Positions 53,981 to 64,000 of a stretch of DNA of 64,000 bases are shown here, piece by piece. The first letter of the stretch is position 1. The number at the start of each line of letters is the position of its first letter. Source of the stretch: Mycolicibacterium stellerae (lineage in GTDB: Bacteria > Actinomycetota > Actinomycetes > Mycobacteriales > Mycobacteriaceae). The notes beneath the pieces are model-generated. The model made no database searches and had not been told where the DNA came from. It saw nothing but the letters and a program-made list of their open reading frames with translations. The DNA lies in the NCBI RefSeq assembly GCF_003719305.1, contig NZ_RARC01000007.1, positions 164,965 through 228,964 of the forward strand, in the 5' to 3' direction. Position numbers and translations under genes: made by a program.

Positions 53981-55978
53981 CTACACGGCCACACCAAGAG
54001 CGGACGCGAGATCCCCGACGGTGGTGACCGGCAGGTCGCACACCCGGCCGCGGCACACGTAGGCGGCGTCAGCACCGTCGACCCGATCGCGATCGGTCAG
54101 CAGCTCCGAGGAGTTCACCGCGCCACCGACGACCACCGCGCCTCCGGGAGCCAGCTCGCGGGCCGCGCGGAGCAATGGCGAGTCGGAACCACTTGTGGCG
54201 ACCGCGATTTGGATGGGGCCACGCACGGCAGCCTCGGCAACGGCCAACCAGTGTCCGGCCGAGCGCGGCAATCGCGCGAGCACCGGAGTCGCCGACGACA
54301 ACGACTCCGCGGCGGCCGACGCGTACCGGTCGGCGCGGGACGCGGGCACCAAATGCGCGGCGGTGAGCAGCGCTTCGGCGATCGATGAGGCACCCGACGG
54401 CGTCGCTCCGTCCAGCGGATCGGCCGGCCGCACCAGCAGTTGCTCGGCGTCGTCAGCGGTGTCGAACCACCGGCCGGGACGCTCGGGGTCGGCGAAGTGC
54501 TCCAGTGCCGTGTCGAGCAACCCGATTGCGGCGTCCAGCCATTGTGCGCCGCCGACGATCTGGTGCAGGGTGAGCAGCCCGGTCGCCAGAGTCGCGTAGT
54601 CCTCGAGGATTGCGGCGCTGTCGCCGACGCGTCCGCCGAGGCTCGCACGGCGCAGCCTGCCGTCGACGATGTGTAGGTCGAGCACCGTCCGCGCGCATCG
54701 CGTCGCGGCGTCGAGGAACTCGGCCTCATCGAGTGCGACACCCGCCTCGACGAGTGCAGTGATCGCCCACCCGTTCCACGCCGTGATGACCTTGTCGTCG
54801 CGGCCAGGCTGCGGCCGGGTCAACCGGGCGGCCAGCAGGGCGGTCCTGATGCGGTCGAACCGTTCGATGTCGTCGGGGTCCGCCGGTAATTGCAGCACCG
54901 AGCTGCCGTGTTCGAACGTGCCCGCCTCGGTCACACCGAAAAGTGCTGCCGCCCAACGTCCGTCGTCACCGCCGAGCAGCTCGGTCAGCTGGGCGGGCGT
55001 CCACGCGTAGGTCAGCCCTTCGATTCCGTCGGCGTCGGCGTCGAGCGAGGAGATGAACATCCCGTCGGCGCTCAGCTCGTCGATCAAGAAGCGCGCCGTC
55101 TCGCGGGTGACCTTGCGCGCCAGCGGGTTTCCCGTGCGCCGCGACCAATGCGCGTAGGCCCGCAGCAGCAATGCATTGTCGTAGAGCATCTTCTCGAAGT
55201 GCGGCACCACCCACGAGGCGTCAACGCTATAGCGGGCGAATCCACCGGCCAGCTGGTCGTAGATGCCGCCGCGGGCCATCGCGATAGCGGTGCGTTCGAC
55301 GGTCGCCAGCGGCGCAGGCTCGCCGGTGCGTTCGTGGCTGCGCAGCAGTGCCTCGAGCAGCGCCGACGGCGGGAACTTGGGCGCTCCGCCAAATCCACCC
55401 CTGACCGTGTCCTCGTCAGCCAGCACCGCGGCGACAGCGTGGTCGCACAGCGCGGGCGCCACCTCGGGGCCACCGCCGGGCAACCCGGATGCCATCGACC
55501 GCAACTCGGTGATGATCTGGTCGGACGCCTGCTCGACGTCGTCGCGCCGGCCCTGCCACGTGTCGCTGACAGCCGCGAGCAACTGCAGGAAGTTCGGCTT
55601 CGGGTAGTAGGTGCCGCAGAAGAACGGCCTGCCGTCGGGGGTCAGGAAACAGGTCATCGGCCAGCCGCCCTGACCGGTCAGCGCCACGGTCGCGTTCATG
55701 TACACCGCGTCGATGTCGGGTCGCTCCTCGCGGTCCACCTTGATGCACACGTAGCCCGCGTTCATCGCGGCCGCCACATCGTCGTCCTCGAACGACTCGT
55801 GCGCCATCACATGGCACCAGTGGCATGCGGCGTAGCCGATCGACAGCAGGATCGGCACGTCCCGCGCGGCCGCCTCGGCCAACGCTTCGGGGGTCCACTG
55901 GCGCCAGTGCACCGGGTTGTCGGCGTGCTGCCGCAGGTACGGGCTTGTCGCCTCGCCGAGGGTGTTACCAGTGCTCAT
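53981..55978 (-). CDS. YyaL-type thioredoxin-domain protein (DUF255, N-acylglucosamine 2-epimerase-like)
   Basis: A 665-residue protein equivalent to Rv1084. The N-terminal thioredoxin fold has SIGYAACHWCHVMAHESFED (C-H-W-C-H motif). Then comes GGWPMTCFLTPDGRPFFCGT, and an (alpha/alpha)6 barrel of about 500 residues (GGFGGAPKFPPSALLEALLR, GGIYDQLAGGFARYSVD, WNGWAITALVEAGVALDEAE). The family is universally distributed, with unproven activity. ATG 55978. Confidence 0.93.
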   Translation of the reverse strand: MSTGNTLGEATSPYLRQHADNPVHWRQWTPEALAEAAARDVPILLSIGYAACHWCHVMAHESFEDDDVAAAMNAGYVCIKVDREERPDIDAVYMNATVALTGQGGWPMTCFLTPDGRPFFCGTYYPKPNFLQLLAAVSDTWQGRRDDVEQASDQIITELRSMASGLPGGGPEVAPALCDHAVAAVLADEDTVRGGFGGAPKFPPSALLEALLRSHERTGEPAPLATVERTAIAMARGGIYDQLAGGFARYSVDASWVVPHFEKMLYDNALLLRAYAHWSRRTGNPLARKVTRETARFLIDELSADGMFISSLDADADGIEGLTYAWTPAQLTELLGGDDGRWAAALFGVTEAGTFEHGSSVLQLPADPDDIERFDRIRTALLAARLTRPQPGRDDKVITAWNGWAITALVEAGVALDEAEFLDAATRCARTVLDLHIVDGRLRRASLGGRVGDSAAILEDYATLATGLLTLHQIVGGAQWLDAAIGLLDTALEHFADPERPGRWFDTADDAEQLLVRPADPLDGATPSGASSIAEALLTAAHLVPASRADRYASAAAESLSSATPVLARLPRSAGHWLAVAEAAVRGPIQIAVATSGSDSPLLRAARELAPGGAVVVGGAVNSSELLTDRDRVDGADAAYVCRGRVCDLPVTTVGDLASALGVAV

Positions 55979-56056
55979 TCTCGACTCACGCTCGTCCCCT
56001 GCCCTGCGGGCCTGGGCCCGCCGGTCCTCACTCGCGTTCGCCTTCGGGGAGGCCCA

Positions 56057-56314
56057 CTAGGACGCCTTGCTGCCCGCATCCGGTTCGACGGTTCCTTCGT
56101 CGACGACCTGATCCGGCTCCGGGTTCTCGCGGTCGAACGACTCCGGTAGCCGCTTGAGGCGCCGATTCATCGACCGCACCAACAGGAAGGTCCCGATCAT
56201 CAGCAGCACGACGACCAGCAGGCCGAACGGGCTGGCCTTGCCGAAATCCGGTCCGGTGTCCTTGGGTGCCTCGTCGGCCAGCAGGCCGGCGATCATCACC
56301 AACGTGTCAGTCAT
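56057..56314 (-). CDS. Small single-TM protein (Rv1083-like)
   Basis: An 85-residue protein: [19 protein letters not shown] helix [20 protein letters not shown] at residues about 30-49, and an acidic tail [20 protein letters not shown]. It overlaps the 3' end of mca by 8 bases, so it is coupled to it. Its position matches Rv1083 next to mca. The function is unknown. Confidence 0.85.
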   Translation of the reverse strand: MTDTLVMIAGLLADEAPKDTGPDFGKASPFGLLVVVLLMIGTFLLVRSMNRRLKRLPESFDRENPEPDQVVDEGTVEPDAGSKAS

Positions 56315-57194
56315 CGTCGTCCATGATGCCTGTGAACAGATCGGTCTCGGGCAGGCTGACCGGCACCCGGGACCTGGCCAGCTCGAATTCCTCCGTCGGC
56401 CACAGCCGCTGCTGCCATTCGATGGGTGCGGCGAAGAAGTCGCCTGCCGGATCGATCTGGGTGGCGTGGGCGCGCAGCGCATCGTCGCGCTGGGAGAAGT
56501 ACTCCGAGCACTCGACGCGGGTCGTCACCCGGCCCGCGAACACGTCGATCTCCGGATCCCAGTGCTTGAGCCATTTGTCGAACGGTCCCGACTGGCCGTG
56601 CTTGGCGAACTCCTCCTGCAACAGCTGCATGCGCTGGCGCAGGAAGCCGTGGTTGTAGTACAGCTTCTTGACCGCCCACGGCTGCCCCGCGTCGGGATAA
56701 AGCCGGTGGTCGGACGCGGCTTCGTATGCGGCAACCGATACCCGATGACAGGCGATGTGGTCAGGATGCGGATATCCGCCGTTCTCGTCGTAGGTGGTCA
56801 TCACATGCGGCTTGAAGTCGCGGATCACCTTCACCAGCGCCTCGGTCGGGATGTGCAACGGTTCGAGCGCGAAGCAGCCTTCCGGCAGCGGCGGCGGCGG
56901 GTCACCCTCGGGCAGGCCGGAGTCGACGAAACCCAACCAGTGGTGCTCGACGCCGAGGATCTCGGCGGCCTTGCGCATTTCGTCGATCCGGATCTCGTGG
57001 ATCCGGCCGTGCACCTCGGGCAGGTCCATCGCCGGGTTGAGGATGTCACCGCGCTCGCCACCGGTCAGGGTCACCACCATCACCCGCGCGCCTTCGGCGG
57101 CGTAGCGGGCTGTGGTGGCGGCACCCTTGCTGGACTCGTCGTCCGGGTGGGCATGCACCGCCATCAAACGCATCTGCTTCAAGTGGTTCCTCAT
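56307..57194 (-). CDS. mca: Mycothiol S-conjugate amidase
   Basis: A 295-residue zinc amidase that cleaves mycothiol S-conjugates in detoxification. [20 protein letters not shown] is the H-P-D-D motif with zinc ligands. [40 protein letters not shown] and a later zinc His are conserved. It is the paralogue of MshB. ATG 57194 is chosen; ATG 57212 and ATG 57173 are alternatives because no clear Shine-Dalgarno sequence decides. Confidence 0.95.
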   Translation of the reverse strand: MRNHLKQMRLMAVHAHPDDESSKGAATTARYAAEGARVMVVTLTGGERGDILNPAMDLPEVHGRIHEIRIDEMRKAAEILGVEHHWLGFVDSGLPEGDPPPPLPEGCFALEPLHIPTEALVKVIRDFKPHVMTTYDENGGYPHPDHIACHRVSVAAYEAASDHRLYPDAGQPWAVKKLYYNHGFLRQRMQLLQEEFAKHGQSGPFDKWLKHWDPEIDVFAGRVTTRVECSEYFSQRDDALRAHATQIDPAGDFFAAPIEWQQRLWPTEEFELARSRVPVSLPETDLFTGIMDDDD

Positions 57195-57277
57195 CACGTC
57201 GACACGTTTCAACCGTTTTCGGTAGCCCTATAGTTCCAGTCCTAGTACTTGTATCCGACCGACGGGCCACTGAACCC

Positions 57278-57700
57278 TTGATTGATCGTCCCCCAGCCCG
57301 TTACGGGCGGCAGCGCATGTCACGCCGATCACGTCGCTGGTGGGCGATCGGCCTGACCGCGCTGGTCCTGGTCGCCGGGGTGGTGATCGCGATCGTGGCA
57401 TCGCAGCGTCTCGGCAGCGGCGACGTGCAGGGTGAGCTGGGCGGATACCGGCTGATCGACGACGAGACGCTGTCGGTGACGATCAAGGTCACCCGCGCCG
57501 ACCCGTCGCGTCCGGTGGTCTGCATCGTGCGGGCCCGCGCCATCGACGGCAGCGAGACCGGACGCCGGGAGGTGCTCGTGCCGCCGTCGTCGCAGGACAC
57601 CGTGACCGTCACCACCACCGTGAAGTCCACCCGGCCGCCGGTGGTCGGCGATGTGTACGGGTGCGGGACGGACGTGCCCGCCTATCTGGTGGCGTCCTGA
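57278..57700 (+). CDS. DUF4307 membrane protein (Rv1081c-like)
   Basis: A 140-residue protein with one TM helix (WWAIGLTALVLVAGVVIAIV, residues about 23-42) and an extracytoplasmic beta domain: LIDDETLSVTIKVTRADPSR, VVCIVRARAIDGSETGRREV and a final Cys-containing VYGCGTDVPAYL. TTG 57278 is chosen because IDRPPARYG precedes the helix as in homologues; ATG 57317 is an alternative. The function is unknown. A strong hairpin lies 85 bases after its stop. Confidence 0.85.
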   Translation: MIDRPPARYGRQRMSRRSRRWWAIGLTALVLVAGVVIAIVASQRLGSGDVQGELGGYRLIDDETLSVTIKVTRADPSRPVVCIVRARAIDGSETGRREVLVPPSSQDTVTVTTTVKSTRPPVVGDVYGCGTDVPAYLVAS

Positions 57701-57784
57701 TACCGGCGTCTGGCCTGCCACGCAACAAACCACAAGAAGCGATTGTGTGAAAACCGGCTGACGTGGCGGTGGTAACATGGCCCG

Positions 57785-57812
57785 ATACACGGTTCCTGCT
57801 GGGACCGTGTAT
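57785..57812 (+). terminator. Hairpin between DUF4307 and greA
   Basis: ATACACGGTTCC (57785-57796) and GGGACCGTGTAT (57801-57812) form a 12-bp stem with one G-T pair and a TGCT loop, followed by TGCTGCTTTT. This fits a terminator for the DUF4307 gene, or a structured greA leader. Confidence 0.6.
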
Positions 57813-57932
57813 TGCTGCTTTTGCGCACGGATTGAGCGCTGGCCACTGTGGCAATACATATGACAGCTCCCAGCAGACGAGACACGGACTTCACACGCGA
57901 AAAACGCGAGACGAAGACAGGAGCGCGAAGAC

Positions 57933-58427
57933 ATGACCGACACTCAGGTCACCTGGTTGACCCAGGAGGCGCACGACCGGCTGAAGGCTGAGCTGGACCA
58001 ACTCATCTCCCACCGACCGATCATCGCCGCGGAGATCAACGACCGCCGCGAAGAGGGCGACCTGCGGGAAAACGGCGGCTATCACGCCGCACGCGAGGAG
58101 CAGGGCCAGGAAGAGGCCCGGATCCGCCAGTTGCAGGAGCTGCTGAACAACGCCAAGGTCGGCGAGGCGCCCAAGCAGTCCGGTATCGCCCTCCCCGGCT
58201 CGGTCGTGACGGTGTTCTACGACGACGACAAGTCCGATAAAGAGACCTTCCTGATCGCCACCCGCCAGGAGGGTGTCAGCGACGGCAAGCTCGAGGTCTA
58301 CTCGCCCGCCTCGCCGCTCGGCAGCGCGCTGATCGACGCCAAGGAAGGCGAGAGCCGGACCTACACGGTGCCCAACGGCAACACCGTCAAGGTCACGCTG
58401 GTCAAGGCCGAGCCCTATCACTCCTGA
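57933..58427 (+). CDS. greA: Transcription elongation factor GreA
   Basis: A 164-residue GreA. The N-terminal coiled coil includes [20 protein letters not shown] and [20 protein letters not shown] (acidic tip residues D-L-R-E-N-G). The C-terminal FKBP-like domain has [20 protein letters not shown]. It stimulates RNA cleavage by backtracked RNA polymerase. ATG 57933 has AGGAG about 8 bases upstream. Confidence 0.97.
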   Translation: MTDTQVTWLTQEAHDRLKAELDQLISHRPIIAAEINDRREEGDLRENGGYHAAREEQGQEEARIRQLQELLNNAKVGEAPKQSGIALPGSVVTVFYDDDKSDKETFLIATRQEGVSDGKLEVYSPASPLGSALIDAKEGESRTYTVPNGNTVKVTLVKAEPYHS

Positions 58428-58452
58428 CGCAAACGCGTCCGAGCCAGCCAGC

Positions 58453-58458
58453 TAAAGT
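58453..58458 (+). promoter_or_regulatory. -10 element of a leaderless promoter
   Basis: TAAAGT stands 6 bases before GTG 58465, with no Shine-Dalgarno sequence between. This fits leaderless initiation of the GPP34 gene. Confidence 0.5.
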
Positions 58459-58464
58459 CCGTCC

Positions 58465-59127
58465 GTGGCGCAGATCGCCGAGGACATGTTCTTACTGCTG
58501 TTGGACAACGCCGACGCGCAGCCCGGTCTCGACCGGTCCCGACGCGGTCGTGTGCTGTCGGGCGCGGTGCTGTTGGACTTGGCCCTGCTGTGCCGGGTCC
58601 GTCCTTCGATGAACGGTGAGGCCGTCGCGCCGGGGCGGTTGGTGGCCCTGGCCGGGCCGATGCCGCTGGACCCCATCATGGACCCGGCGTTCGAGTTGCT
58701 TGCACGGCGGCCGCTCACTCCCGCCGCCGCGGTGTCCAAGCTGCGTCGCGGGGTGCAGGACAACATCGCCGGGTTTCTCGAGCACACCGGGCAGATCCGA
58801 CGTGTTCAGTTGCAGAGCAAGCGATTCCACCATCCGCCCTCGTGGCCGGTGGTCAACCGTGAGCGGGTGACACAGGCCCGCGCAGCGCTGCTGTCGGCGC
58901 TGTTCGACAAGGAGCCACCGACACCGCAGACGGCGGCGATCATCTCGCTACTGCACGCCGTTGACGGCCTCGGCGCCCTGCTGAGCCTCAATGACCGCGG
59001 CTGGCGATGGGTCCACATGCGCGCCAGCGAAATCGCCGGCGGCGGTTGGGTCGACGAGTCCGAGGCCGCGCTGCCCGAGATGAACCTTGCGGTCACCGCG
59101 TCGGCGGTGCGGCCCGCGCTAACCTAG
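58465..59127 (+). CDS. GPP34/GOLPH3-family protein
   Basis: A 220-residue, helical GPP34-domain protein. EDMFLLLLDNADAQPGLDRS, LSGAVLLDLALLCRVR and the C-terminal LLSLNDRGWRWVHMRASEIA are typical of actinobacterial GOLPH3-like proteins, which bind phosphoinositides in eukaryotes but have no clear role here. It begins at GTG 58465. Its 3' end overlaps the convergent metB by 9 bases. Confidence 0.88.
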   Translation: MAQIAEDMFLLLLDNADAQPGLDRSRRGRVLSGAVLLDLALLCRVRPSMNGEAVAPGRLVALAGPMPLDPIMDPAFELLARRPLTPAAAVSKLRRGVQDNIAGFLEHTGQIRRVQLQSKRFHHPPSWPVVNRERVTQARAALLSALFDKEPPTPQTAAIISLLHAVDGLGALLSLNDRGWRWVHMRASEIAGGGWVDESEAALPEMNLAVTASAVRPALT

Positions 59128-60273
59128 CGCCTGTTCCAGATCTGCGAGCAGGTCCGCCGCGTCTTCGATACCCACCGAAAGTCGAACCAGATCGGCAGGC
59201 ACCTCGAGTTGCGAACCCGCAGTCGACGCGTGCGTCATCGCACCCGGGTGCTCGATCAGCGACTCCACGCCACCGAGCGACTCCGCCAATATGAAAACCT
59301 CTGTCCGCGAGCAGAACTCACGCGCGGCGTCCATCCCCCCACGTAGCCGGACCGACACCATGCCACCGAATGCACTCATCTGCTTGGCGGCCACCTCGTG
59401 TCCTGGATGGCTCGGCAGGCCCGGGTACAGCACGCTCTCGACGGCGGGATGGTTTTGCAGGAACTCGGCGACCAGTGCGGCGTTCTCGCTGTGCCGCTGC
59501 ATCCGCAACACCAATGTCTTCAGTCCGCGCATGGTCAGATAGGCGTCGAACGGACCAGGAACCGCACCCGCGCCGTTCTGAAGGAACCCGAACGCCTCGT
59601 CGAGTTGTTGGTCGCTGGTGAGCAGCGCGCCGCCGACGACGTCGGAGTGCCCCCCGATGTACTTGGTCGTCGAGTGCAACACGATGTCGGCGCCCAGCAC
59701 CAGCGGCTGCTGCAGGGCGGGCGAGGCAAAGGTGTTGTCCACCAACACCTTTATGTTCGACGGGGCGGCGATCCGGGCGATGGCGCTGATGTCGGCGATG
59801 GACAGCAGCGGGTTCGTCGGCGTCTCGACGATGACCAGTTTGGTCCTCGGTGTGATGGCGTCGCGCACCGCGTCGAGGTCTGAAAGGGCCGCCGCCGTGT
59901 AGTCGATACCCCACTGGGTGAAGACCTTGTCGATGAGCCGGAAGGTGCCGCCGTAGGCGTCGTCGGGCATCACGACGTGGTCGCCTGGCCGCAGTATCGC
60001 GCGCAATGCGCAGTCGGTGGCGGCCATCCCCGAGCTGAACGCGCGCCCGAACGTCGCCTCCTCGACCGCGGCCAGCGACGCCTCGAGCGCCGCACGGGTC
60101 GGGTTGCCGGTGCGGGCGTACTCGAAGCCGCCCCGCAGCCCGCCGACCCCGTCCTGGGCGAAGGTCGAACTGGCGTAGATCGGCGCGTTGACGGCGCCGG
60201 TCTGCGGGTCGGGACGGAATCCCGCGTGGATCGCTTTGGTGGCCAGACCCTGCCACCTGCTGTGCTCGCTCAT
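59119..60273 (-). CDS. metB: Cystathionine gamma-synthase
   Basis: A 384-residue PLP enzyme of the Cys/Met metabolism family. TKAIHAGFRPDPQTGAVNAP, YARTGNPTRAALEASLAAVE, the PLP-Lys motif LHSTTKYIGGHSDVVGGAL and SLGGVESLIEHPGAMTHAST are all present. It condenses O-succinylhomoserine with cysteine in methionine synthesis or transsulfuration. ATG 60273 (or GTG 60276). Confidence 0.95.
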   Translation of the reverse strand: MSEHSRWQGLATKAIHAGFRPDPQTGAVNAPIYASSTFAQDGVGGLRGGFEYARTGNPTRAALEASLAAVEEATFGRAFSSGMAATDCALRAILRPGDHVVMPDDAYGGTFRLIDKVFTQWGIDYTAAALSDLDAVRDAITPRTKLVIVETPTNPLLSIADISAIARIAAPSNIKVLVDNTFASPALQQPLVLGADIVLHSTTKYIGGHSDVVGGALLTSDQQLDEAFGFLQNGAGAVPGPFDAYLTMRGLKTLVLRMQRHSENAALVAEFLQNHPAVESVLYPGLPSHPGHEVAAKQMSAFGGMVSVRLRGGMDAAREFCSRTEVFILAESLGGVESLIEHPGAMTHASTAGSQLEVPADLVRLSVGIEDAADLLADLEQALG

Positions 60274-60319
60274 CACGGCCCAGCGTAACGAGGGGCGCCG
60301 CGCGGGATATCGTCAGCCG

Positions 60320-61159
60320 ATGGAACAGTTCCGCCGCGGCGACCTCGTGTTCGACGTGATCGACGCCGGACCCGCCGACGGGCCGGTCGTCGTGCTTCTC
60401 CACGGCTTCCCCGAGAGCAACGCGATGTACCAGCCGGTGATCGACCGGCTGGTAGCGCAGGGCTACCGCTGCCTGGCACCCCTGCAGCGCGGCTACTCCC
60501 CCGGCGCTCGGCCGAAGCGCAGGCGGGACTACCGCGACTCCGAGCTGGTCGGCGATATCCTCACGCTGATCGACGCCAGCGGCGCACAACGGGTGCACCT
60601 CGTCGGTCATGACTGGGGCGCGGCCGTCGCCTGGTATGTCGCCCAACGGTTTCCCGAGCGCCTGATCACTCTGACGGCGTTGTCGGTACCGCACCCGGCG
60701 GCGTTCCTGAAGGCCGTCGCGACCAGCCGTCAGGCGGCGTCGTCTTGGTACATGCTGTTCTTCCAGCTGCCGTGGCTACCGGAGCGGCTACTGCTGAGCA
60801 AACGGGCGATGGCAGGGTTCATGGCGTCCAGATCGGCGCCCGAGCTCGCCGAAGCCGAGGTGACCGCGATACGGCAGCCAGGCACGCTCACGGCCGCGCT
60901 CAACTGGTACCGCGCGATGCCGTTCGGCAACCCCACGGAGACCGCCAGGAAGGTGACCGTTCCGACGATGTACGTCTGGAGCGACGACGACATCGCGTTG
61001 AAGGAGAAGGGCGCCCGGCTGTGCGCCGACTACGTCGTCGCCGAGTACCGCTTCGAGGTCCTCGCGGGCGCGTCGCACTGGCTTCTCGACGAGCAGCCTG
61101 AAACGGTGGCCGGCCTACTTCTGGAATGGCTCGGCACGCATTCCGGCGCTCGAGCATGA
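60320..61159 (+). CDS. Alpha/beta hydrolase, epoxide hydrolase-like
   Basis: A 279-residue hydrolase. VVVLLHGFPESNAMYQPVID (H-G-F-P-E) gives the oxyanion hole, HLVGHDWGAAVAWYVAQRFP has Asp as nucleophile (G-H-D-W-G), typical of epoxide hydrolases and dehalogenases, and ASHWLLDEQPE supplies His. The substrate is unknown. ATG 60320 is chosen; the frame to 60188 is a metB shadow. It is divergent from metB and precedes the acyl-CoA dehydrogenase by 60 bases. Confidence 0.9.
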   Translation: MEQFRRGDLVFDVIDAGPADGPVVVLLHGFPESNAMYQPVIDRLVAQGYRCLAPLQRGYSPGARPKRRRDYRDSELVGDILTLIDASGAQRVHLVGHDWGAAVAWYVAQRFPERLITLTALSVPHPAAFLKAVATSRQAASSWYMLFFQLPWLPERLLLSKRAMAGFMASRSAPELAEAEVTAIRQPGTLTAALNWYRAMPFGNPTETARKVTVPTMYVWSDDDIALKEKGARLCADYVVAEYRFEVLAGASHWLLDEQPETVAGLLLEWLGTHSGARA

Positions 61160-61219
61160 CTTGAGCGCATGAACGGCCACACGTCCGTGTCGCCGTTTAC
61201 CAAGGTGTAGACATGGACC

Positions 61220-62392
<1,173 letters not shown>

Positions 62393-62398
62393 ACCAAG

Positions 62399-63406
62399 CT
62401 ACGGGGTGAGCGGTGCGACCTGTCCGCCGCTGAGCCGCCGCCAAGCGTAGACCAGGATCAACGCCGCGACGGGAACGGCGACGATAAGGCCGACACCACA
62501 CAGCAGCGCACCGACGAATGCGGTCGCGACCATGGCCAGCCACGTCACGAACACATTGCCGAAGTTCGCTTTGCTGAGGTCGAAACTCGTCTTCACCGCA
62601 TCGACCGGTGACAGGTTGCGGTCGAGCAGGGCGACGACGGTGAAGACCAGCATGATGCTGGCGATCACGCCCGGGATGATGCACAGGAAGAACCCGATCG
62701 TCGTGATGACGCCGACGATCAATCCCGCGACGATGACCTGGCCGATGTTGCGAGGCCGGAAGAACGAGCCGACCGACACCTGCTGACCGTTGGCGATGTC
62801 GAGCACGCCACCGATGTAGCCGGACTGGATTGCGGCGCCGACGATCAGCGACACGAACCAGCCGACGATCGAGATGAGAATCCCGCCGAGACCCATGGAC
62901 GTACTGCTCCACGAGTACGAGAAGCCGCTCCCGCTTGAGCTGTAATCACTCACGCCGGGGCTGACCGCCGCCTGCAGGAGGTTCACGATCACCTGCAGGA
63001 CGATGAGGATCAGGCCGTAGACGATCGTCGCGATGATGAGCGGGCCCGCGTTCTTGGTGAACTTGTTCCACGCCCAGGAGAACGCCTCACCGACGTTATA
63101 CGGTTGTGCGCCACCGTATCCCGGCGGACCCACAGGCGGGTAACCTCCGGGGGCCTGCGAATATCCCGGTGTCCCCTGGGGTGGAGGCGGATATCCGCCT
63201 TGCTGGGATGGCGGCGGATAACCACTCGGCGGCGGCGGCGGTGGATAGCCACCCTGCTGTGGCGGCGGGTAACCACCCGGTGGAGGCGGTGGATAGCCAC
63301 CCTGTTGCCCTGGCGGCGGATAACCGCCCTGTCCCGGCGGCGGATAACCACCTTGTCCCGGCGGCGGGTAGCCGCCGGGCGGAGGTGGCGGTGGAGGATT
63401 GTTCAT
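62399..63406 (-). CDS. Membrane protein with Gly/Pro/Tyr-rich repeat N-terminus
   Basis: A 335-residue protein. Residues 1-100 are tandem-like GYPPPGQ/GGYPPPP repeats, and at DNA level 63130-63400 is a degenerate low-complexity array. Residues 110-335 contain about six TM helices (PLIIATIVYGLILIVLQVIV, LISIVGWFVSLIVGAAIQSG, FLCIIPGVIASIMLVFTVVA) of DUF975/GDPD-membrane type. ATG 63406 has GGAAGG upstream. It lies 29 bases after the pra stop on the same strand, so both proline-rich antigen-like genes form a unit. Confidence 0.85.
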   Translation of the reverse strand: MNNPPPPPPPGGYPPPGQGGYPPPGQGGYPPPGQQGGYPPPPPGGYPPPQQGGYPPPPPPSGYPPPSQQGGYPPPPQGTPGYSQAPGGYPPVGPPGYGGAQPYNVGEAFSWAWNKFTKNAGPLIIATIVYGLILIVLQVIVNLLQAAVSPGVSDYSSSGSGFSYSWSSTSMGLGGILISIVGWFVSLIVGAAIQSGYIGGVLDIANGQQVSVGSFFRPRNIGQVIVAGLIVGVITTIGFFLCIIPGVIASIMLVFTVVALLDRNLSPVDAVKTSFDLSKANFGNVFVTWLAMVATAFVGALLCGVGLIVAVPVAALILVYAWRRLSGGQVAPLTP

Positions 63407-63435
63407 CGAACCTTCCGTAGTTGAGAGTGAGCCCT

Positions 63436-64000
63436 CTACAGGGCGACGGCGATGGTCGACATGATCTTGTCGGCTAATGTCTGGCGCTTCTGGTCCCATA
63501 GCGGGAACAAGTAGCCGATGTAGCAGATGATGGCGTCAACGACATGCGCGATCTGCCGCACTATTGACATGCCGAAACCAATTGGCTGGCCGGTCTTTTC
63601 GCTGACAATCTTGAATTTCATGATGGACTTGCCGATGCTCGATCCGGTAGTGCCCTGGCGGTAGCCATAGTTCCAGATCACATAGGCGAGAACGATCAAG
63701 CCCGCAAGACCGATCGACACCTGACCGATCGTCGATGCGCCGGTAGCGCAGAACTCACCGAGTTCGTATTCCGAAGTGTCGGTGATGCAGGCGGTCTCGC
63801 GGGTACCGATCAGCAGAAGCCAGCCGATGCCGTACACGATGAGGGCTGGGATGTAATCGATGAACCACGCCAATACCCGTGTACCCCAAGGCGTATACGA
63901 CTCTTTCGGCAATGCTCCAGCTGGTCCGGCCTGTGGCGGGAATCCGCCGTACTGCGGCGGCGGGAAGCCTCCACCCTGCGGGGGTGGCGGCGGGTATCCA
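63436..64000 (-). CDS. RDD-family proline-rich antigen homologue (pra), 5' end outside window
   Basis: At least 187 residues; the start lies beyond the right edge. The visible N-terminal part is GYPPPPPQGG- and FPPQ-rich. The RDD domain follows: SYTPWGTRVLAWFIDYIPAL (R-x-x-A-x-x-I-D), NYGYRQGTTGSSIGKSIMKF, and VVDAIICYIGYLFPLWDQKR with QTLADKIM. It corresponds to Rv1078 (Pra), beyond metB as in M. tuberculosis. The role is unclear; RDD proteins are often ion-transport-linked. Confidence 0.9.
   Translation of the reverse strand, partial: GYPPPPPQGGGFPPPQYGGFPPQAGPAGALPKESYTPWGTRVLAWFIDYIPALIVYGIGWLLLIGTRETACITDTSEYELGEFCATGASTIGQVSIGLAGLIVLAYVIWNYGYRQGTTGSSIGKSIMKFKIVSEKTGQPIGFGMSIVRQIAHVVDAIICYIGYLFPLWDQKRQTLADKIMSTIAVAL

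Noticed and set aside
55979..56056. GC-rich gap upstream of the YyaL gene with GGGCCTGGGCCC-like symmetry
   Set aside because: The symmetry is short and compositionally expected; no second copy or clear stem-loop was found.

Overview
The window is high-GC actinobacterial DNA that reads as a Mycobacterium chromosome, most likely a fast-growing Mycolicibacterium-type species. Much of the gene order matches, as I recall it, the M. tuberculosis stretch from about Rv1078 (pra) to Rv1112 (ychF), read here in reverse. The genes in that order are pra, metB, greA, a DUF4307 protein, mca, a small membrane protein, a YyaL-type thioredoxin protein, hemolysin III, short-chain Z-prenyl synthase, coaA, glyA, desA2, phoH2, polysaccharide deacetylase, fumC, glpX, DUF4245, AI-2E-type transporter, hsd, xseB, xseA, lipid-droplet protein, ispH, DUF6542 and ychF. 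No rRNA, tRNA, insertion sequence or CRISPR array was seen.

Layout. 1-20 kb is accessory: a kinase-like/aminotransferase fusion, a GDT1-type metal transporter behind a yybP-ykoY (Mn2+) riboswitch, a large LuxR/ATPase regulator, a TetR regulator divergent from an NCS1 permease, a membrane-anchored nucleotide cyclase, an EspC-like/WxG pair resembling type VII secretion substrates, a broken isochorismatase-like gene, and several small-domain proteins. 20-27 kb is conserved core (ychF to hsd). A 43-bp perfect duplication of the ychF 3' end brackets a small SnoaL-like gene. 27.3-35.4 kb is a second accessory block: arylsulfatase, HAD phosphatase and formylglycine-generating enzyme in one tight unit, an alpha/beta-hydrolase/cyclase fusion, and two SDR dehydrogenases. 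35.5-64 kb is mainly core metabolism, envelope and thiol genes.

How it fits together. Steroid or lipid catabolism is suggested by hsd and the SDR pair. Each is preceded by a sequence that exactly fits the published KstR consensus TNNAACNNGTTNNA. The sulfatase unit is self-sufficient because it carries its own maturase. Mca, metB and ispH are housekeeping thiol, sulfur and isoprenoid genes. phoH2 is preceded by a small frame in the place expected for the PhoAT antitoxin.

The most unusual signals outside genes are three families of intergenic palindromes. Family A (arms GCGAGCAGACGCAAA, three copies) always lies between convergent genes and in two cases supplies the 3' coding end of a gene. 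Family B (arms GATTTCGGCGCG) has two copies and family C (arms GTGCCCGCCTC) one. Short tandem duplications abut two family A copies. Several genes show a TANNNT -10 element 6-7 bases before the start codon, the arrangement of mycobacterial leaderless transcripts. Start codons were chosen by hand from Shine-Dalgarno sites, leaderless promoters and recalled homologues, and some are uncertain. Family assignments rest on motif recognition, not on a database search.
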